Positions 25,880 to 35,909 of a stretch of 64,000 bases of DNA are shown piece by piece (the first letter of the stretch is position 1; each line of letters starts with the position of its first letter). The notes below the pieces were generated by a model, which was given only the letters and a program-made list of their open reading frames with translations, searched no databases and was not told the origin of the DNA. The position numbers and the translations under genes were made by a program. Source of the DNA: Streptantibioticus cattleyicolor NRRL 8057 = DSM 46488 (lineage in GTDB: Bacteria; Actinomycetota; Actinomycetes; Streptomycetales; Streptomycetaceae); the NCBI RefSeq assembly GCF_000240165.1, contig NC_017586.1:4216001-4280000 (forward strand), in the 5' to 3' direction.

Positions 25880-27784
25880 ATGCCCACGCGCCACGACATC
25901 CGTAACGTAGCCATCGTCGCCCACGTCGACCACGGCAAGACGACCATCGTCGATGCCATGCTCAAGCAGGCCGGCGCCTTCGCCGCCCACCAGCTCGACA
26001 CCGTCGACGACCGGGTCATGGACTCCAACGACCTGGAGCGCGAGAAGGGCATCACGATCCTCGCCAAGAACACGGCGGTGAAGTACCACCCCAAGGGCGG
26101 CGGCGAGCCGATCACCATCAACATCATCGACACCCCCGGCCACGCCGACTTCGGCGGTGAGGTCGAGCGCGGTCTGTCCATGGTCGACGGCGTCGTGCTG
26201 CTGGTGGACGCCTCCGAGGGCCCGCTGCCGCAGACCCGTTTCGTGCTGCGCAAGGCGCTCGCCAAGCGGATGCCGGTCATCCTGTGCATCAACAAGACCG
26301 ACCGCCCCGACTCGCGCATCGACGAGGTCGTCAACGAGACCTACGACCTCTTCCTCGACCTCGACGCCGACGAGGACCAGATCGAGTTCCCCATCGTCTA
26401 CGCCTGCGGCCGGGACGGCATCGCCTCGCTGACCAAGCCGGAGGACGGCACCGTCCCCGCCGACTCCACCAGCCTGGAGCCGTTCTTCTCCACCATCCTG
26501 GAGCACATCCCGGCCCCGGTGTACGAGGAGGACGCGCCGCTCCAGGCGCACGTCACCAACCTCGACGCCGACAACTTCCTCGGCCGCATCGCGCTGCTCC
26601 GCGTCGAGCAGGGCGAGCTGCGCAAGGGGCAGACCGTCGCCTGGATCAAGCGTGACGGCTCGGTCCAGAACGTCCGCATCAGCGAGCTGATGATGACCGA
26701 GGCGCTCACCCGCAAGCCCGCCGAGAAGGCCGGCCCGGGCGACATCTGCGCCGTCGCGGGCATCCCGGACATCATGATCGGCGAGACGCTGGCCGACCCG
26801 GAGAACCCGGTCGCCCTGCCGCTGATCACCGTGGACGAGCCGGCCATCTCGATGACCATCGGCACCAACACCTCGCCGCTGGTCGGCCGGGGCGCCAGCG
26901 GCAAGGGCGCCGACAACAAGGCCGCGGTCAAGGACCGCAAGGTCACCGCCCGCCAGGTCAAGGACCGCCTCGACCGCGAGCTGATCGGCAACGTCTCGCT
27001 GCGCGTGCTGGACACCGACCGCCCGGACGCCTGGGAGGTCCAGGGCCGCGGCGAGCTGGCGCTGGCCATCCTGGTGGAGACCATGCGCCGCGAGGGCTAC
27101 GAGCTGACCGTCGGCAAGCCGCAGGTGGTCACCCGGGAGATCGACGGCAAGGTGCACGAGCCCGTCGAGCGCCTCACCATCGACGTCCCCGAGGAGCACA
27201 TGGGCGCCGTCACCCAGCTGATGGGCGTCCGCAAGGGCCGCATGGACAACATGTCCAACCACGGCTCCGGCTGGGTGCGCATGGAGTTCGTCGTCCCCTC
27301 CCGCGGTCTGATCGGCTTCCGTACCGAGTTCCTGACCCAGACCCGCGGCACCGGCATCGCCCACTCCATCCACGAGGGCCACGAGCCCTGGTTCGGCCAG
27401 CTGACCACCCGCAACAACGGCTCCCTGGTCGCCGACCGGGCCGGCGTGGTCACCGCGTTCGCCATGACCAACCTCCAGGAACGCGGCGTGCTCTTCGTCG
27501 AGCCGGGCACCGAGGTGTACGAGGGCATGATCGTCGGGGAGAACTCCCGCTCCGACGACATGGACGTCAACATCACCAAGGAGAAGAAGCTCACCAACAT
27601 GCGGTCGTCCACGGCCGATGTGACCGAGTCGATCGTGCCGCCGCGCAAGCTGTCGCTGGAGCAGTCCCTGGAGTTCTGCCGCGACGACGAGTGCGTCGAG
27701 GTCACCCCGGAGACGGTGCGCATCCGCAAGGTCGTCCTGGACCAGAAGGAGCGTGGGCGCGCCGCCGCCCGCGCCAAGCGGTGA
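25880..27784 (+). CDS. typA: Translational GTPase TypA/BipA
   Basis: A 634-residue ribosome-binding GTPase. G1 [10 protein letters not shown]2 region EREKGITI, G3 [14 protein letters not shown] and G4 NKTD are all present. The EF-G-like domains and the family-specific C-terminal domain follow ([25 protein letters not shown], ending in an [10 protein letters not shown] tail). TypA acts on the ribosome in stress adaptation and 50S assembly. ATG 25880 begins the conserved [12 protein letters not shown]. It is probably transcribed alone from the 150-bp gap upstream and ended by the strong terminator downstream. Confidence 0.96.
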   Translation: MPTRHDIRNVAIVAHVDHGKTTIVDAMLKQAGAFAAHQLDTVDDRVMDSNDLEREKGITILAKNTAVKYHPKGGGEPITINIIDTPGHADFGGEVERGLSMVDGVVLLVDASEGPLPQTRFVLRKALAKRMPVILCINKTDRPDSRIDEVVNETYDLFLDLDADEDQIEFPIVYACGRDGIASLTKPEDGTVPADSTSLEPFFSTILEHIPAPVYEEDAPLQAHVTNLDADNFLGRIALLRVEQGELRKGQTVAWIKRDGSVQNVRISELMMTEALTRKPAEKAGPGDICAVAGIPDIMIGETLADPENPVALPLITVDEPAISMTIGTNTSPLVGRGASGKGADNKAAVKDRKVTARQVKDRLDRELIGNVSLRVLDTDRPDAWEVQGRGELALAILVETMRREGYELTVGKPQVVTREIDGKVHEPVERLTIDVPEEHMGAVTQLMGVRKGRMDNMSNHGSGWVRMEFVVPSRGLIGFRTEFLTQTRGTGIAHSIHEGHEPWFGQLTTRNNGSLVADRAGVVTAFAMTNLQERGVLFVEPGTEVYEGMIVGENSRSDDMDVNITKEKKLTNMRSSTADVTESIVPPRKLSLEQSLEFCRDDECVEVTPETVRIRKVVLDQKERGRAAARAKR

Positions 27785-27810
27785 CGCTGCGCTCGGCCTG
27801 AGCCGTGTTC

Positions 27811-27860
27811 CGCCCCGACGGGGGCGCCCTTCATGAAGGGGCGCCCCGTCGGGCGTTTTT
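27811..27860 (+). terminator. Rho-independent terminator of typA
   Basis: A near-perfect 20-bp stem (27811-27831 with 27836-27855, one bulge) with a CATG loop is followed directly by TTTTT at 27856-27860, 27 nt after the typA stop. It also faces the 3' end of the minus-strand HATPase gene. Confidence 0.9.
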
Positions 27861-27937
27861 CGAGCCGGTGAGATCCGGCAGGCCGCCGTGGGCGAGCCGA
27901 CGCAGGAACGGGGCGGCGTTCGCGCCGTGCGACCGCG

Positions 27938-28354
27938 TCAATCCCGCGCCCCCGCCATCCGGAACCACACCGACTTCCCGTCGCCGCCGTACGTCCGCAC
28001 CCCCCAGGCATCCGCACACGCCGCCACCAACGGCAGCCCCCGCCCCGACTCCGCGAGCCCGTCCCCGTGGCGTTCGGCCACCCCTCGCAGGGGCCCGGTG
28101 TCGAAGACGTGCACCTCCAACTGGTGCGGCACCCAGTCCATCGCCACGTACACGTCCGCCGTGCTGTACCGGTACGCGTTGGTGACCACCTCCGACAGCA
28201 GCAACTCCGCGGTGTCCGTGAGGCGTTCGAGGCGCGCCGTCCCGAGCACGCACCGGATCGTCGCCCGTGCCACCCGCACCGCCCGCGGGTCGTGCGGGAT
28301 GTACAGGCCGTACGACCAGGATTCGGGGAGGGGTTCGTGGTGATCGGGTGGCAT
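27938..28354 (-). CDS. HATPase_c_2 ATP-binding protein (anti-sigma-like, AbaA type)
   Basis: A 138-residue single-domain protein of the SpoIIAB/RsbW-type histidine-kinase ATPase fold. The N box LLLSEVVTNAYRYS and G-box ESGRGLPLVAACADAWGV are clear. The start ATG 28354 begins MPPDHHEPLPESWSYGLYIP. Such proteins bind ATP and often inhibit sigma factors. It diverges from an XRE-DUF5753 gene followed by DUF397; these three families make up the whiJ/abaA-like cassettes of Streptomyces, which influence development and antibiotic production in S. coelicolor. A specific target cannot be named. Confidence 0.88.
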   Translation of the reverse strand: MPPDHHEPLPESWSYGLYIPHDPRAVRVARATIRCVLGTARLERLTDTAELLLSEVVTNAYRYSTADVYVAMDWVPHQLEVHVFDTGPLRGVAERHGDGLAESGRGLPLVAACADAWGVRTYGGDGKSVWFRMAGARD

Positions 28355-28377
28355 GGCGGCCTCCGGCTGCGCTAGAG

Positions 28378-28405
28378 CGTTATGTGACTGGCGCCATACG
28401 TAACG
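28378..28405. promoter_or_regulatory. Inverted repeat between the divergent HATPase and XRE genes
   Basis: CGTTATGT (28378-28385) and ACGTAACG (28398-28405) form an inverted repeat with one mismatch and a 12-nt spacer, in an AT-rich 134-bp gap shared by divergent promoters. TATATGTAC follows at 28421-28429. It is a reasonable operator for the adjacent XRE-type regulator; that it is bound is inference. Confidence 0.45.
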
Positions 28406-28488
28406 GAGCGCGCTGCTCTGTATATGTACAACCTCTTTGGATGAACGAGGAGTTGTGGCACACTGCACGCTCACTGGGAGGGTGATGC

Positions 28489-29373
28489 ATGGGGCTGAGG
28501 GTGAATCCCACGTACCGGCAACGCAGGTTCGGGGCCGAGGTTCGGCGACTGAGGGAACGTGCAGGTATGTCGGTCGCCGAGGCGGCAGCACTGATGGGGA
28601 TGCGGCAGCCGCACCTGAGCAACGCCGAGGCGGCTCGAACCGGTCTTTCGCCGGATCGAGTCCGATTGCTGGCTACGACAGTAGGTGGCATAAGTACCAC
28701 GTACATTGAGGCGTTGATCGAACTGGGTCAGAGCTCCGGCAAGGGCTGGTGGAGTACGTACCGTGGCCTGCTGGACGATCCCCACCTCGACTTGGCGGAG
28801 TTGGAGTCAGGCGCCACCGGGCTCGACAACTATGAGCCCATGTTCATCCCCGGACTGTTGCAGACTCGTGGCTATGCGGAAGCCATCTACCGGGACGGCT
28901 ACGCCAACCTCTCCGAGGAAGACAAGGAGGCGGCTGTCCGGTTTCGGATCGATCGACAGGACGTGCTCAGGAGTGAGGCTCCGCCGGAATTCCACGCCAT
29001 CGTCCACGAAGCTGCGCTTCACCTGGGGCTGCGGGACCGGACGGTCATGCGCGACCAGTTGATCCACCTGATCGAGGTGTCCAGGCTGCCCAACGTGACG
29101 ATCCAGGTGCTTCCCTTCGAGGGGCGTGTTGGGTTCGGGTCCGGCTTCATGGTGATCAGGCCGATTGTCCCCGAGCTGGCGACGGCGGTGGTGTCCCATA
29201 TCGAGCGGGATCTGTACCTGGAGGGGACGCAGGCGGTCGGCAAGTACCAGGGCTGGTTCGGTAAGTTGAGCGAACAAGCGCTGCCGCCGATCGACGCGAG
29301 CGTTCCGCCGGATGCCCGCCTCGGAAAGAACTCACTCGGGCTGGTGCAGCGGCTCCTGTACCCGTTGCTCTAG
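28489..29373 (+). CDS. XRE-family regulator with DUF5753 domain (WhiJ-like)
   Basis: A 294-residue protein. The N-terminal helix-turn-helix (about 12-70: RRLRERAGMSVAEAAALMGMRQPHLSNAE) is XRE type. The rest is DUF5753, recognised by YEPMFIPGLLQTRGYAEA, HLIEVSRLPNVTIQVLPF and a C-terminal SHIERDLYLEG block. Base composition is lower in G+C than its neighbours, suggesting horizontal history. ATG 28489 is preceded by GGGAGG. The gene is followed 10 nt later by DUF397 and is divergent from an HATPase gene, so the three form a WhiJ/DUF397/AbaA-like unit. It probably represses its own operon until relieved by the DUF397 partner, by analogy with whiJ. Confidence 0.9.
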   Translation: MGLRVNPTYRQRRFGAEVRRLRERAGMSVAEAAALMGMRQPHLSNAEAARTGLSPDRVRLLATTVGGISTTYIEALIELGQSSGKGWWSTYRGLLDDPHLDLAELESGATGLDNYEPMFIPGLLQTRGYAEAIYRDGYANLSEEDKEAAVRFRIDRQDVLRSEAPPEFHAIVHEAALHLGLRDRTVMRDQLIHLIEVSRLPNVTIQVLPFEGRVGFGSGFMVIRPIVPELATAVVSHIERDLYLEGTQAVGKYQGWFGKLSEQALPPIDASVPPDARLGKNSLGLVQRLLYPLL

Positions 29374-29383
29374 GAAGGTACCC

Positions 29384-29587
29384 ATGTCGCAGCTCGTGTG
29401 GCAGAAGTCGAGCTTCAGCGAAGCAGGCGCGACGAACTGCCTCGAAGTCGCCTCCTCCACCCCCGACACCACCCACCTCCGCGAGAGCGACGACCCCCAC
29501 ACCGTCCTCACGACCACCCCTGCGGGGCTGGGGGCGTTGATACGGGCGATCAAGGCGGGGGCCTACGACGACGGCATCGGCACATGA
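29384..29587 (+). CDS. DUF397 small protein
   Basis: A 67-residue DUF397 protein with the family signatures WQKSSFSEAGATNCLEVA and LRESDDPHTVLTTTPAGLGALI (homologues read R.S..P..VL.....W..FL). ATG 29384 follows the XRE stop by 10 nt with GGAAGG upstream. DUF397 proteins almost always follow an XRE-DUF5753 gene and are thought to bind or antagonise it. The C-terminal half diverges, lacking the usual Trp. Confidence 0.88.
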   Translation: MSQLVWQKSSFSEAGATNCLEVASSTPDTTHLRESDDPHTVLTTTPAGLGALIRAIKAGAYDDGIGT

Positions 29588-29683
29588 CCGCCGTGCTGGA
29601 TGCCGGGCGCTCCGCGAGCACGCAGCGGTGGACATAGACTCCGGAGCGCGAGGAATGTCAGTGGAGCCGAGGGGTGAGGACGC

Positions 29684-30043
29684 ATGAGCAGCCAGCCGGT
29701 GACCAAGGGTGATGGCCCGCTGATTCCCATGCCTGAGCTGGATGCGGAATCCCTGCGTGCCGCCGTGGAAATGATCGTTCCGATGCGCCGGCCGGAGTTC
29801 GACCGGCACATGGCACGCGCCATGCACCAGGCAAGGGATACCGAGAGCTTGGATCCGCTACGCCTGTTTTCGCTGCACTGGGGCATGATCATCGCTATCG
29901 AACGATGGCCGGAACGGGCTGCCAGACTCAGGGAGTGCGAGCGCATCGCCGCTGAAGCCACCGACGAAGAACGGATGCGCGAAGCGCTCGCGGAGATCAG
30001 GGGAATTCTGGATGCAGCCGAGCGCGAGGCTAGGCGTCGGTGA
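29684..30043 (+). CDS. DUF6247-like protein, putative antitoxin partner
   Basis: A 119-residue, mostly helical, charged protein starting MSSQPVTKGDGPLIPMPELD. The LDPLRLFSLHWGMIIAIERWPERAARL block resembles the DUF6247-type proteins of streptomycetes, a recognition by eye only. Its stop codon overlaps the GTG start of the next small gene, so the pair is translationally coupled. Size, order and overlap are those of an antitoxin-toxin pair. No DNA-binding motif is obvious. Confidence 0.6.
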   Translation: MSSQPVTKGDGPLIPMPELDAESLRAAVEMIVPMRRPEFDRHMARAMHQARDTESLDPLRLFSLHWGMIIAIERWPERAARLRECERIAAEATDEERMREALAEIRGILDAAEREARRR

Positions 30044-30288
30044 GTGATAGCTGGACCTGGGAGTACGACCCGGGACGCGAGAATGTGGTGGGTGGCCTCC
30101 CACCCCATGTGGTGGCTGCCGTTGAGCACGCGGCCAGTCAGTTGACGGAACTCGGGCGGGACGCCCATGAGGTGGGCACCGGAGGGCGTTTGCGTGTGGT
30201 GCCGGTCGACGCCGGAGCCATGGTGTGGTTCCTCCCGGTGGAGACGCAGCGCCTGATCGTCATCGTTCGCGTGGTGTGGGCGGGCTGA
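30040..30288 (+). CDS. Small RelE-like putative toxin
   Basis: An 82-residue protein beginning MSDSWTWEYDPGRENVVGGLPP at GTG 30040. The VVAAVEHAASQLTEL helix followed by strands LRVVPVDAGAMVWFLPVE and LIVIVRVVWAG imitates the helix-plus-beta-sheet layout of RelE-like toxins, but the usual basic catalytic residues are sparse. It overlaps the upstream gene and is convergent with the PGRP amidase (7 nt between stops). Toxin identity is inference from layout. Confidence 0.5.
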   Translation: MSDSWTWEYDPGRENVVGGLPPHVVAAVEHAASQLTELGRDAHEVGTGGRLRVVPVDAGAMVWFLPVETQRLIVIVRVVWAG

Positions 30289-30295
30289 CGCCCCC

Positions 30296-31162
30296 CTACC
30301 TCCGCCCCCGGCGTTTGAACGCCACGTCCGCCGGGGCGGCCGGCCCCGGTTCCGGCGGCCGGGGACGGCCCTGGAGGCGGGCGGCTCGCTCGCGGATCGC
30401 CGGGAGGGCGGCGTAGAGCGCTTCGCCGGGGCACAGGGTGCAGAAGGCGTCGCGGTGGCCGGAGACGGCCGGGAAGACGTGCCGGGTCCCGGCCCGGAAG
30501 CGGCTGGCGTCGTTGGTGGAGGTCAGTTCGGCGGTGCCGCGCGGATCGACCCCGTACCGGCCCAGCTTCCACGCGGCGATGGCGGCGATGGCGTCCACCA
30601 CCGGCCACGGCACCGGCTCCCCCGTCCGGTAGGTGCCGATGGCGGCGATGCCGACCGTCTCGTGGTTGAAGCCCAGGGTGTGGGCGCCGACCACCGGGCG
30701 GTCGACGCCGCCGTGCCGGCCCTCGTAGATGGTGCCGTTCCGGTCGACCAGGAAGTTGTAGCCGATGTCGTCCCAGTCGCGGCCGTCGTGGTGGTCGCCG
30801 TAGATGCCGCGGATGATGGCGGGGACGTCGGTGTGGCGGTAGCCGTTGCCGCCGTCGGTGTGGTGGATGAAGACCGCGCGGACCCCGCGGGTGTACTGCG
30901 CGGGCGGCGGAGGCGGCCGGCCGTCGGTCTGCCACTGGGCCCGCGGCACTATCGGCGGGGGCGGGGCGTACCACCCGACGGCCGGCGCGGCGGCGGCCAC
31001 GGTACGGGCCGACACCCCGGCGGCGGTCGGCGGGAGCGGCGCCGGGCGCACCGGAGGCGGGGCGGGACGGCGCCCGGGGCCGGTCGCGGCGAGGGCACCG
31101 CAGGCCGTCACCGCGGCGGCCTGGCTTATGCGCCGGAGCAGCCGGCGGCGGTCCATCTCCAT
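30296..31162 (-). CDS. Exported N-acetylmuramoyl-L-alanine amidase (PGRP/Amidase_2)
   Basis: A 288-residue secreted protein. A Tat-type signal (RRRLLRRISQAAAVTACGALAA) precedes a Pro/Ala linker (about 30-70). The PGRP domain (about 75-260) has FIHHTDGG with the first Zn-binding His, YNFLVDRNGTIYEGR, GFNHETVGIAAIG, and a C-terminal VSGHRD...T.CPG motif holding the second His and Cys. It should cleave the amide between MurNAc and L-Ala. ATG 31162 or the nearby 31156 are both possible; frames further upstream have no signal character. The divergent neighbour is a peptide-binding lipoprotein, hinting at recycling of wall or environmental peptides. Confidence 0.88.
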   Translation of the reverse strand: MEMDRRRLLRRISQAAAVTACGALAATGPGRRPAPPPVRPAPLPPTAAGVSARTVAAAAPAVGWYAPPPPIVPRAQWQTDGRPPPPPAQYTRGVRAVFIHHTDGGNGYRHTDVPAIIRGIYGDHHDGRDWDDIGYNFLVDRNGTIYEGRHGGVDRPVVGAHTLGFNHETVGIAAIGTYRTGEPVPWPVVDAIAAIAAWKLGRYGVDPRGTAELTSTNDASRFRAGTRHVFPAVSGHRDAFCTLCPGEALYAALPAIRERAARLQGRPRPPEPGPAAPADVAFKRRGRR

Positions 31163-31226
31163 GGCGCCGACGCTAGGAGCACCGCGCCCGGCGCGCATGC
31201 CACGGCCGCCACCCGGACCGCCATCC

Positions 31227-31240
31227 GGGGCAATTGCCCC
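31227..31240. promoter_or_regulatory. Perfect 14-bp palindrome between amidase and importer operon
   Basis: GGGGCAATTGCCCC is a perfect palindrome in the 170-bp gap between the divergent PGRP amidase and peptide-binding genes. Around it are TTACGTCGGGGATACGAC and GTGTTATCAAAGGG, the only AT-rich stretches and likely promoters. It could be a shared operator. Confidence 0.4.
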
Positions 31241-31331
31241 CGCACAGGACGTTACGTCGGGGATACGACAGCAACGCGGTGTTATCAAAGGGTTTGCGTC
31301 ATGATCCGGGACGGCTCCGAGGAGGCACCCG

Positions 31332-32963
31332 ATGCGGCAACCCAGGCGGCGGGGCGTCGGGCCGGCGGTGTGCGTCCTCGGGGCGGTCGCGCTGGCCACC
31401 GGCTGCGGGGGCGGCGGTGACGACGGCGGCGGCCCGGGCGGCATCGTCCGCGCCTCCTGGGGGGACCCCCAGCACCCGCTGGAGCCGGCCAACACCAACG
31501 AGGTGCAGGGCGGCAAGGTCCTCGACATGCTCTTCCGGGGCCTGAAGAAGTACGACCCGAAGACCGGCGCCGCGCGCGACTGGGTCGCCGACTCCGTCAC
31601 CAGCGCCGACCAGCAGACCTTCACCGTCAAGCTCAAACGCGGCTGGACGTTCTCCAACGGCGAGCCGGTCACCGCGCACTCCTTCACCGACGCCTGGAAC
31701 TACGCCGCGCTGGTCACCAACAAGCAGCTCAACGCCCCGTTCTTCGCCTACATCGACGGCTACGACAAGGTGCACCCGGCCTCCGGCGTCCCCACCGCCC
31801 GGACCATGTCGGGGCTGACCGTCAAGGACGACACCACGTTCACCGTCCGGCTCAGCCAGAAGTTCTCCACCTGGCCGGACATCCTGGGGTACGCGGCGTT
31901 CTACCCGCTGCCCACCCTGTTCTTCCGCGACCACGACGCCTGGCTGCGCAAACCCGTCGGCGACGGGCCCTACACCGTCAACTCCTACACCCGCGGCTCG
32001 GTGATGAAGCTGCGCCGCTGGGACGGGTACCCCGGGCCCGACAAGGCCCGCAACGGCGGGGTCGACCTGCGGGTCTACACCGACAACAACACCGCCTACA
32101 CCGACCTCCAGGCCGGCAACGTCGACCTGGTCGACGACATCCCGGTCACCCAGCTGAAGAACGTCAAGCGCGACCTGGGCTCCCGTTACCTCAACCAGCC
32201 GGCCGGCGTCATCCAGACCATCGCCTTCCCGATGTACGACCCGAGGTGGGGCGGCGCCACCATGGACAAGGTCCGCCGCGGCATCTCCATGGCGATCGAC
32301 CGCGCCTCCATCGCCGAGCACATCTTCCACGGCACCCGCACCCCGGCCACCGACTGGACCTCCCCGGTCCTGGGCGCCAAGGGCGGCTACACCAAGGGCC
32401 TCTGCGGCGACGCGTGCACCTACGACCCGGCCCGGGCGAGGCAACTGGTGCGCGAGGGCGGCGGGTTGCCCGGCGGGCAGGTACGCATCAGCTACAACGC
32501 CGACACCGGATCCCACAAGGAATGGGTGGACGCGATCTGCAACAGCGTCAACAACGCGCTCGGCAACGACCACGCCTGCGTGGGCAGCCCGGTCGGCACC
32601 TTCGCCGACTTCCGCAACCGGATCAGCGGCAAGTCGATGACCCAGCCGTTCCGGGCCGGCTGGCAGATGGACTACCCGCTCATCCAGGACTTCCTCCAGC
32701 CGCTGTACTACACCGGCGGCTCCTCCAACGACACCCACTTCTCCAACGCCGACTTCGACAAGGACGTCGACCGGGCCAACGCCGAGTCCGACCCGGCGGC
32801 GGCCGTCGCCCGCTTCCAGGACGCCGAACGCATCCTCGCCCGGCAGATGCCCGCGATCCCGCTGTGGTACCAGAACGGCAACGCCGGCTACACCTCCCGG
32901 CTGTCCAACGTGGCCCTCAACCAGTTCAGCGTGCCCGTCTACGACCAGCTCACCCTCGGCTGA
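31332..32963 (+). CDS. Peptide ABC transporter substrate-binding lipoprotein
   Basis: A 543-residue family-5 binding protein. The signal peptide ends in a lipobox (ALATGC), then a Gly/Asp linker. The domain shows SWGDPQHPLEPANTNE, FTVKLKRGWTFSNGEPVTAHSF, a central MDKVRRGISMAIDR, and a C-terminal AERILARQMPAIPLWY. It is first in a five-gene plus-strand operon (binding protein, two permeases, two ATPases), so it delivers oligopeptides to that complex. ATG 31332 has GAGGAGG upstream. The order differs from the facing bldK-like set, so it is a distinct importer. Confidence 0.92.
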   Translation: MRQPRRRGVGPAVCVLGAVALATGCGGGGDDGGGPGGIVRASWGDPQHPLEPANTNEVQGGKVLDMLFRGLKKYDPKTGAARDWVADSVTSADQQTFTVKLKRGWTFSNGEPVTAHSFTDAWNYAALVTNKQLNAPFFAYIDGYDKVHPASGVPTARTMSGLTVKDDTTFTVRLSQKFSTWPDILGYAAFYPLPTLFFRDHDAWLRKPVGDGPYTVNSYTRGSVMKLRRWDGYPGPDKARNGGVDLRVYTDNNTAYTDLQAGNVDLVDDIPVTQLKNVKRDLGSRYLNQPAGVIQTIAFPMYDPRWGGATMDKVRRGISMAIDRASIAEHIFHGTRTPATDWTSPVLGAKGGYTKGLCGDACTYDPARARQLVREGGGLPGGQVRISYNADTGSHKEWVDAICNSVNNALGNDHACVGSPVGTFADFRNRISGKSMTQPFRAGWQMDYPLIQDFLQPLYYTGGSSNDTHFSNADFDKDVDRANAESDPAAAVARFQDAERILARQMPAIPLWYQNGNAGYTSRLSNVALNQFSVPVYDQLTLG

Positions 32964-32993
32964 CCCCCGCCACCGCTACCCCGGAGCCCGCCC

Positions 32994-33909
32994 ATGGGAC
33001 GTTACGTGATCCGGCGTCTGCTCCAGATGATCCCGGTCTTCGTCGGCAGCACGCTGCTGATCTTCTTCATGGTCTACGCGCTCGGCGACCCGGTGGCCGC
33101 GCTCTTCGGCGACCGGGCGCCGGACCCGGCCACCGCCGCCCAGATCCGCAAGGACCTCTACCTCGACCACCCGCTGTGGCAGCAGTACCTGCACTACATG
33201 GGGCAGATCTTCCGGGGCGACTTCGGCACCGCCTTCACCGGCCAGCCGGTGCTGGAGCTGATGGCGTCGGCCTGGCCGCTGACCATCCGGCTGACGATCA
33301 TCGCGGTGGTCGCCGAGACCGCCGTCGGCGTCGTCCTCGGGGTGGCCGCCGGGATGCGCCGGGGCCGCCCGCTCGACACCGGGGTGCTGGTCTTCACCCT
33401 GGTGGTCGTCTCCGTCCCCACCTTCGTCAGCGGCTACGTGCTCCAGTACCTGTTCGGCGTCGACTGGGGCGTGGTCAACCCGTCGGTGTCGCTGGAGGCC
33501 CCGCTGGACGAGATGATCCTGCCCGGCGTCGTCCTCGCCCTGGTCTCGCTGGCCTACGTCACCCGGCTGACCCGTACCTCGCTGGCCGAGAACACCCGCG
33601 CCGACTACGTACGCACCGCCATCGCCAAGGGGCTGCCCCGGCGCCGGGTCATCTGGCGCCACCTGCTGCGCAACTCGCTGATCCCGGTGGTCACCTTCAT
33701 CGGCACCGACATCGGGGCGCTGATGGGCGGCGCCATCGTCACCGAGCGCATCTTCAACGTGCACGGCGTCGGCTACCAGCTCTACCAGGGCATCCTGCGG
33801 CAGAACTCACCCACTGTGGTCGGCTTCGTGACCATCCTGGTCATCGTCTTCCTGGTGGCCAACCTGCTGGTCGACCTGATCTACGCGGTGCTCGACCCGA
33901 GGATCCGCT

Positions 33910-33917
<8 letters not shown>
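32994..33917 (+). CDS. Peptide ABC transporter permease (DppB type)
   Basis: A 307-residue permease with six transmembrane helices. The N-terminal GRYVIRRLLQMIPVFVGSTLLIFF and the cytoplasmic EAA loop (YVRTAIAKGLPRRRVIWRH) are typical of DppB/OppB. It forms the pore with the next gene product, whose start overlaps its end by 8 nt. ATG 32994 lies 30 nt after the binding-protein stop. Length is normal for the family. Confidence 0.93.
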
Positions 33918-34914
<997 letters not shown>

Positions 34915-34925
34915 GGAGACGCCCG

Positions 34926-35909
34926 TTGAGCACCCTGCTGGACGTACGCGATCTGCACGTGGAGTTCCGCACCCGGGACGGCGTCGCCAAGGCCGTCAAC
35001 GGGGTGAGCTACACCGTCCACGCCGGCGAGACCCTGGCGGTGCTCGGCGAGTCGGGCTCCGGCAAGTCGGTGACCGCCCAGGCGATCATGGGCATCCTGG
35101 ACTCTCCGCCCGGCCGGGTCACCGGCGGCGAGATCCTCTTCCGCGGCACCGACCTGCTCACCATGGGCCGGCCGGAACGGCGCAGGGTACGCGGCGACCG
35201 GATGGCGATGATCTTCCAGGACGCGCTCTCCGCCCTCAACCCGGTGCTCACCGTCGGCCGGCAGCTCGCCGAGATGTTCACCGTCCACCGCGGCATGTCC
35301 CGCAAGGACGCCCTGGGCAAGGCGGTCGAGCTGATGGAACGGGTCCGCATCCCGGCCGCCCGGCAGCGGGCCGGGGACTACCCGCACCAGTTCTCCGGCG
35401 GCATGCGGCAACGCATCATGATCGCCATGGCGATGGCGCTCGGCCCCGAACTGATCATCGCCGACGAGCCGACCACCGCCCTCGACGTCACCGTCCAGGC
35501 CCAGGTGATGGAGCTGCTCGCCGAGCTCCAGCGCGAACTGCGGATGGGCCTGATCCTCATCACCCACGACCTCGGGGTGGTCGCCGACGTCGCCGACACC
35601 ATCGCGGTGATGTACGCGGGCCGGATCGTGGAGCACGCCCCGGTGCACGAGATCTACCGGCGCCCGGCCCACCCGTACACCAAGGGGCTGCTGGAGTCGA
35701 TCCCACGGCTGGACCGCAAGGGGCGCGAGCTGTACGCGATCAAGGGGCTGCCGCCCAGCCTGCTCGCGGTGCCGTCCGGCTGCGCCTTCCACCCGCGCTG
35801 CCCGCTGGCCCGCCCGGTGTGCGCCACCGACGAGCCGCCGCTGTACCAGGTGGGGCCGGGCCGGGGGAGCGCCTGCCACTTCTGGAAGGAGTGCCTGGGT
35901 GAGCGGTGA
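34926..35909 (+). CDS. Peptide ABC transporter ATPase (DppD type)
   Basis: A 327-residue ATPase: Walker [10 protein letters not shown] loop [12 protein letters not shown], signature FSGGMRQR, Walker [13 protein letters not shown], switch His ITHDLG, and the C-terminal oligopeptide-transporter extension [17 protein letters not shown] with its cysteine cluster. TTG 34926 is chosen with GAGGA 8 nt upstream; it is 11 nt after the permease stop. It powers import together with the next ATPase, whose GTG start overlaps its end by 11 nt. Confidence 0.93.
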   Translation: MSTLLDVRDLHVEFRTRDGVAKAVNGVSYTVHAGETLAVLGESGSGKSVTAQAIMGILDSPPGRVTGGEILFRGTDLLTMGRPERRRVRGDRMAMIFQDALSALNPVLTVGRQLAEMFTVHRGMSRKDALGKAVELMERVRIPAARQRAGDYPHQFSGGMRQRIMIAMAMALGPELIIADEPTTALDVTVQAQVMELLAELQRELRMGLILITHDLGVVADVADTIAVMYAGRIVEHAPVHEIYRRPAHPYTKGLLESIPRLDRKGRELYAIKGLPPSLLAVPSGCAFHPRCPLARPVCATDEPPLYQVGPGRGSACHFWKECLGER

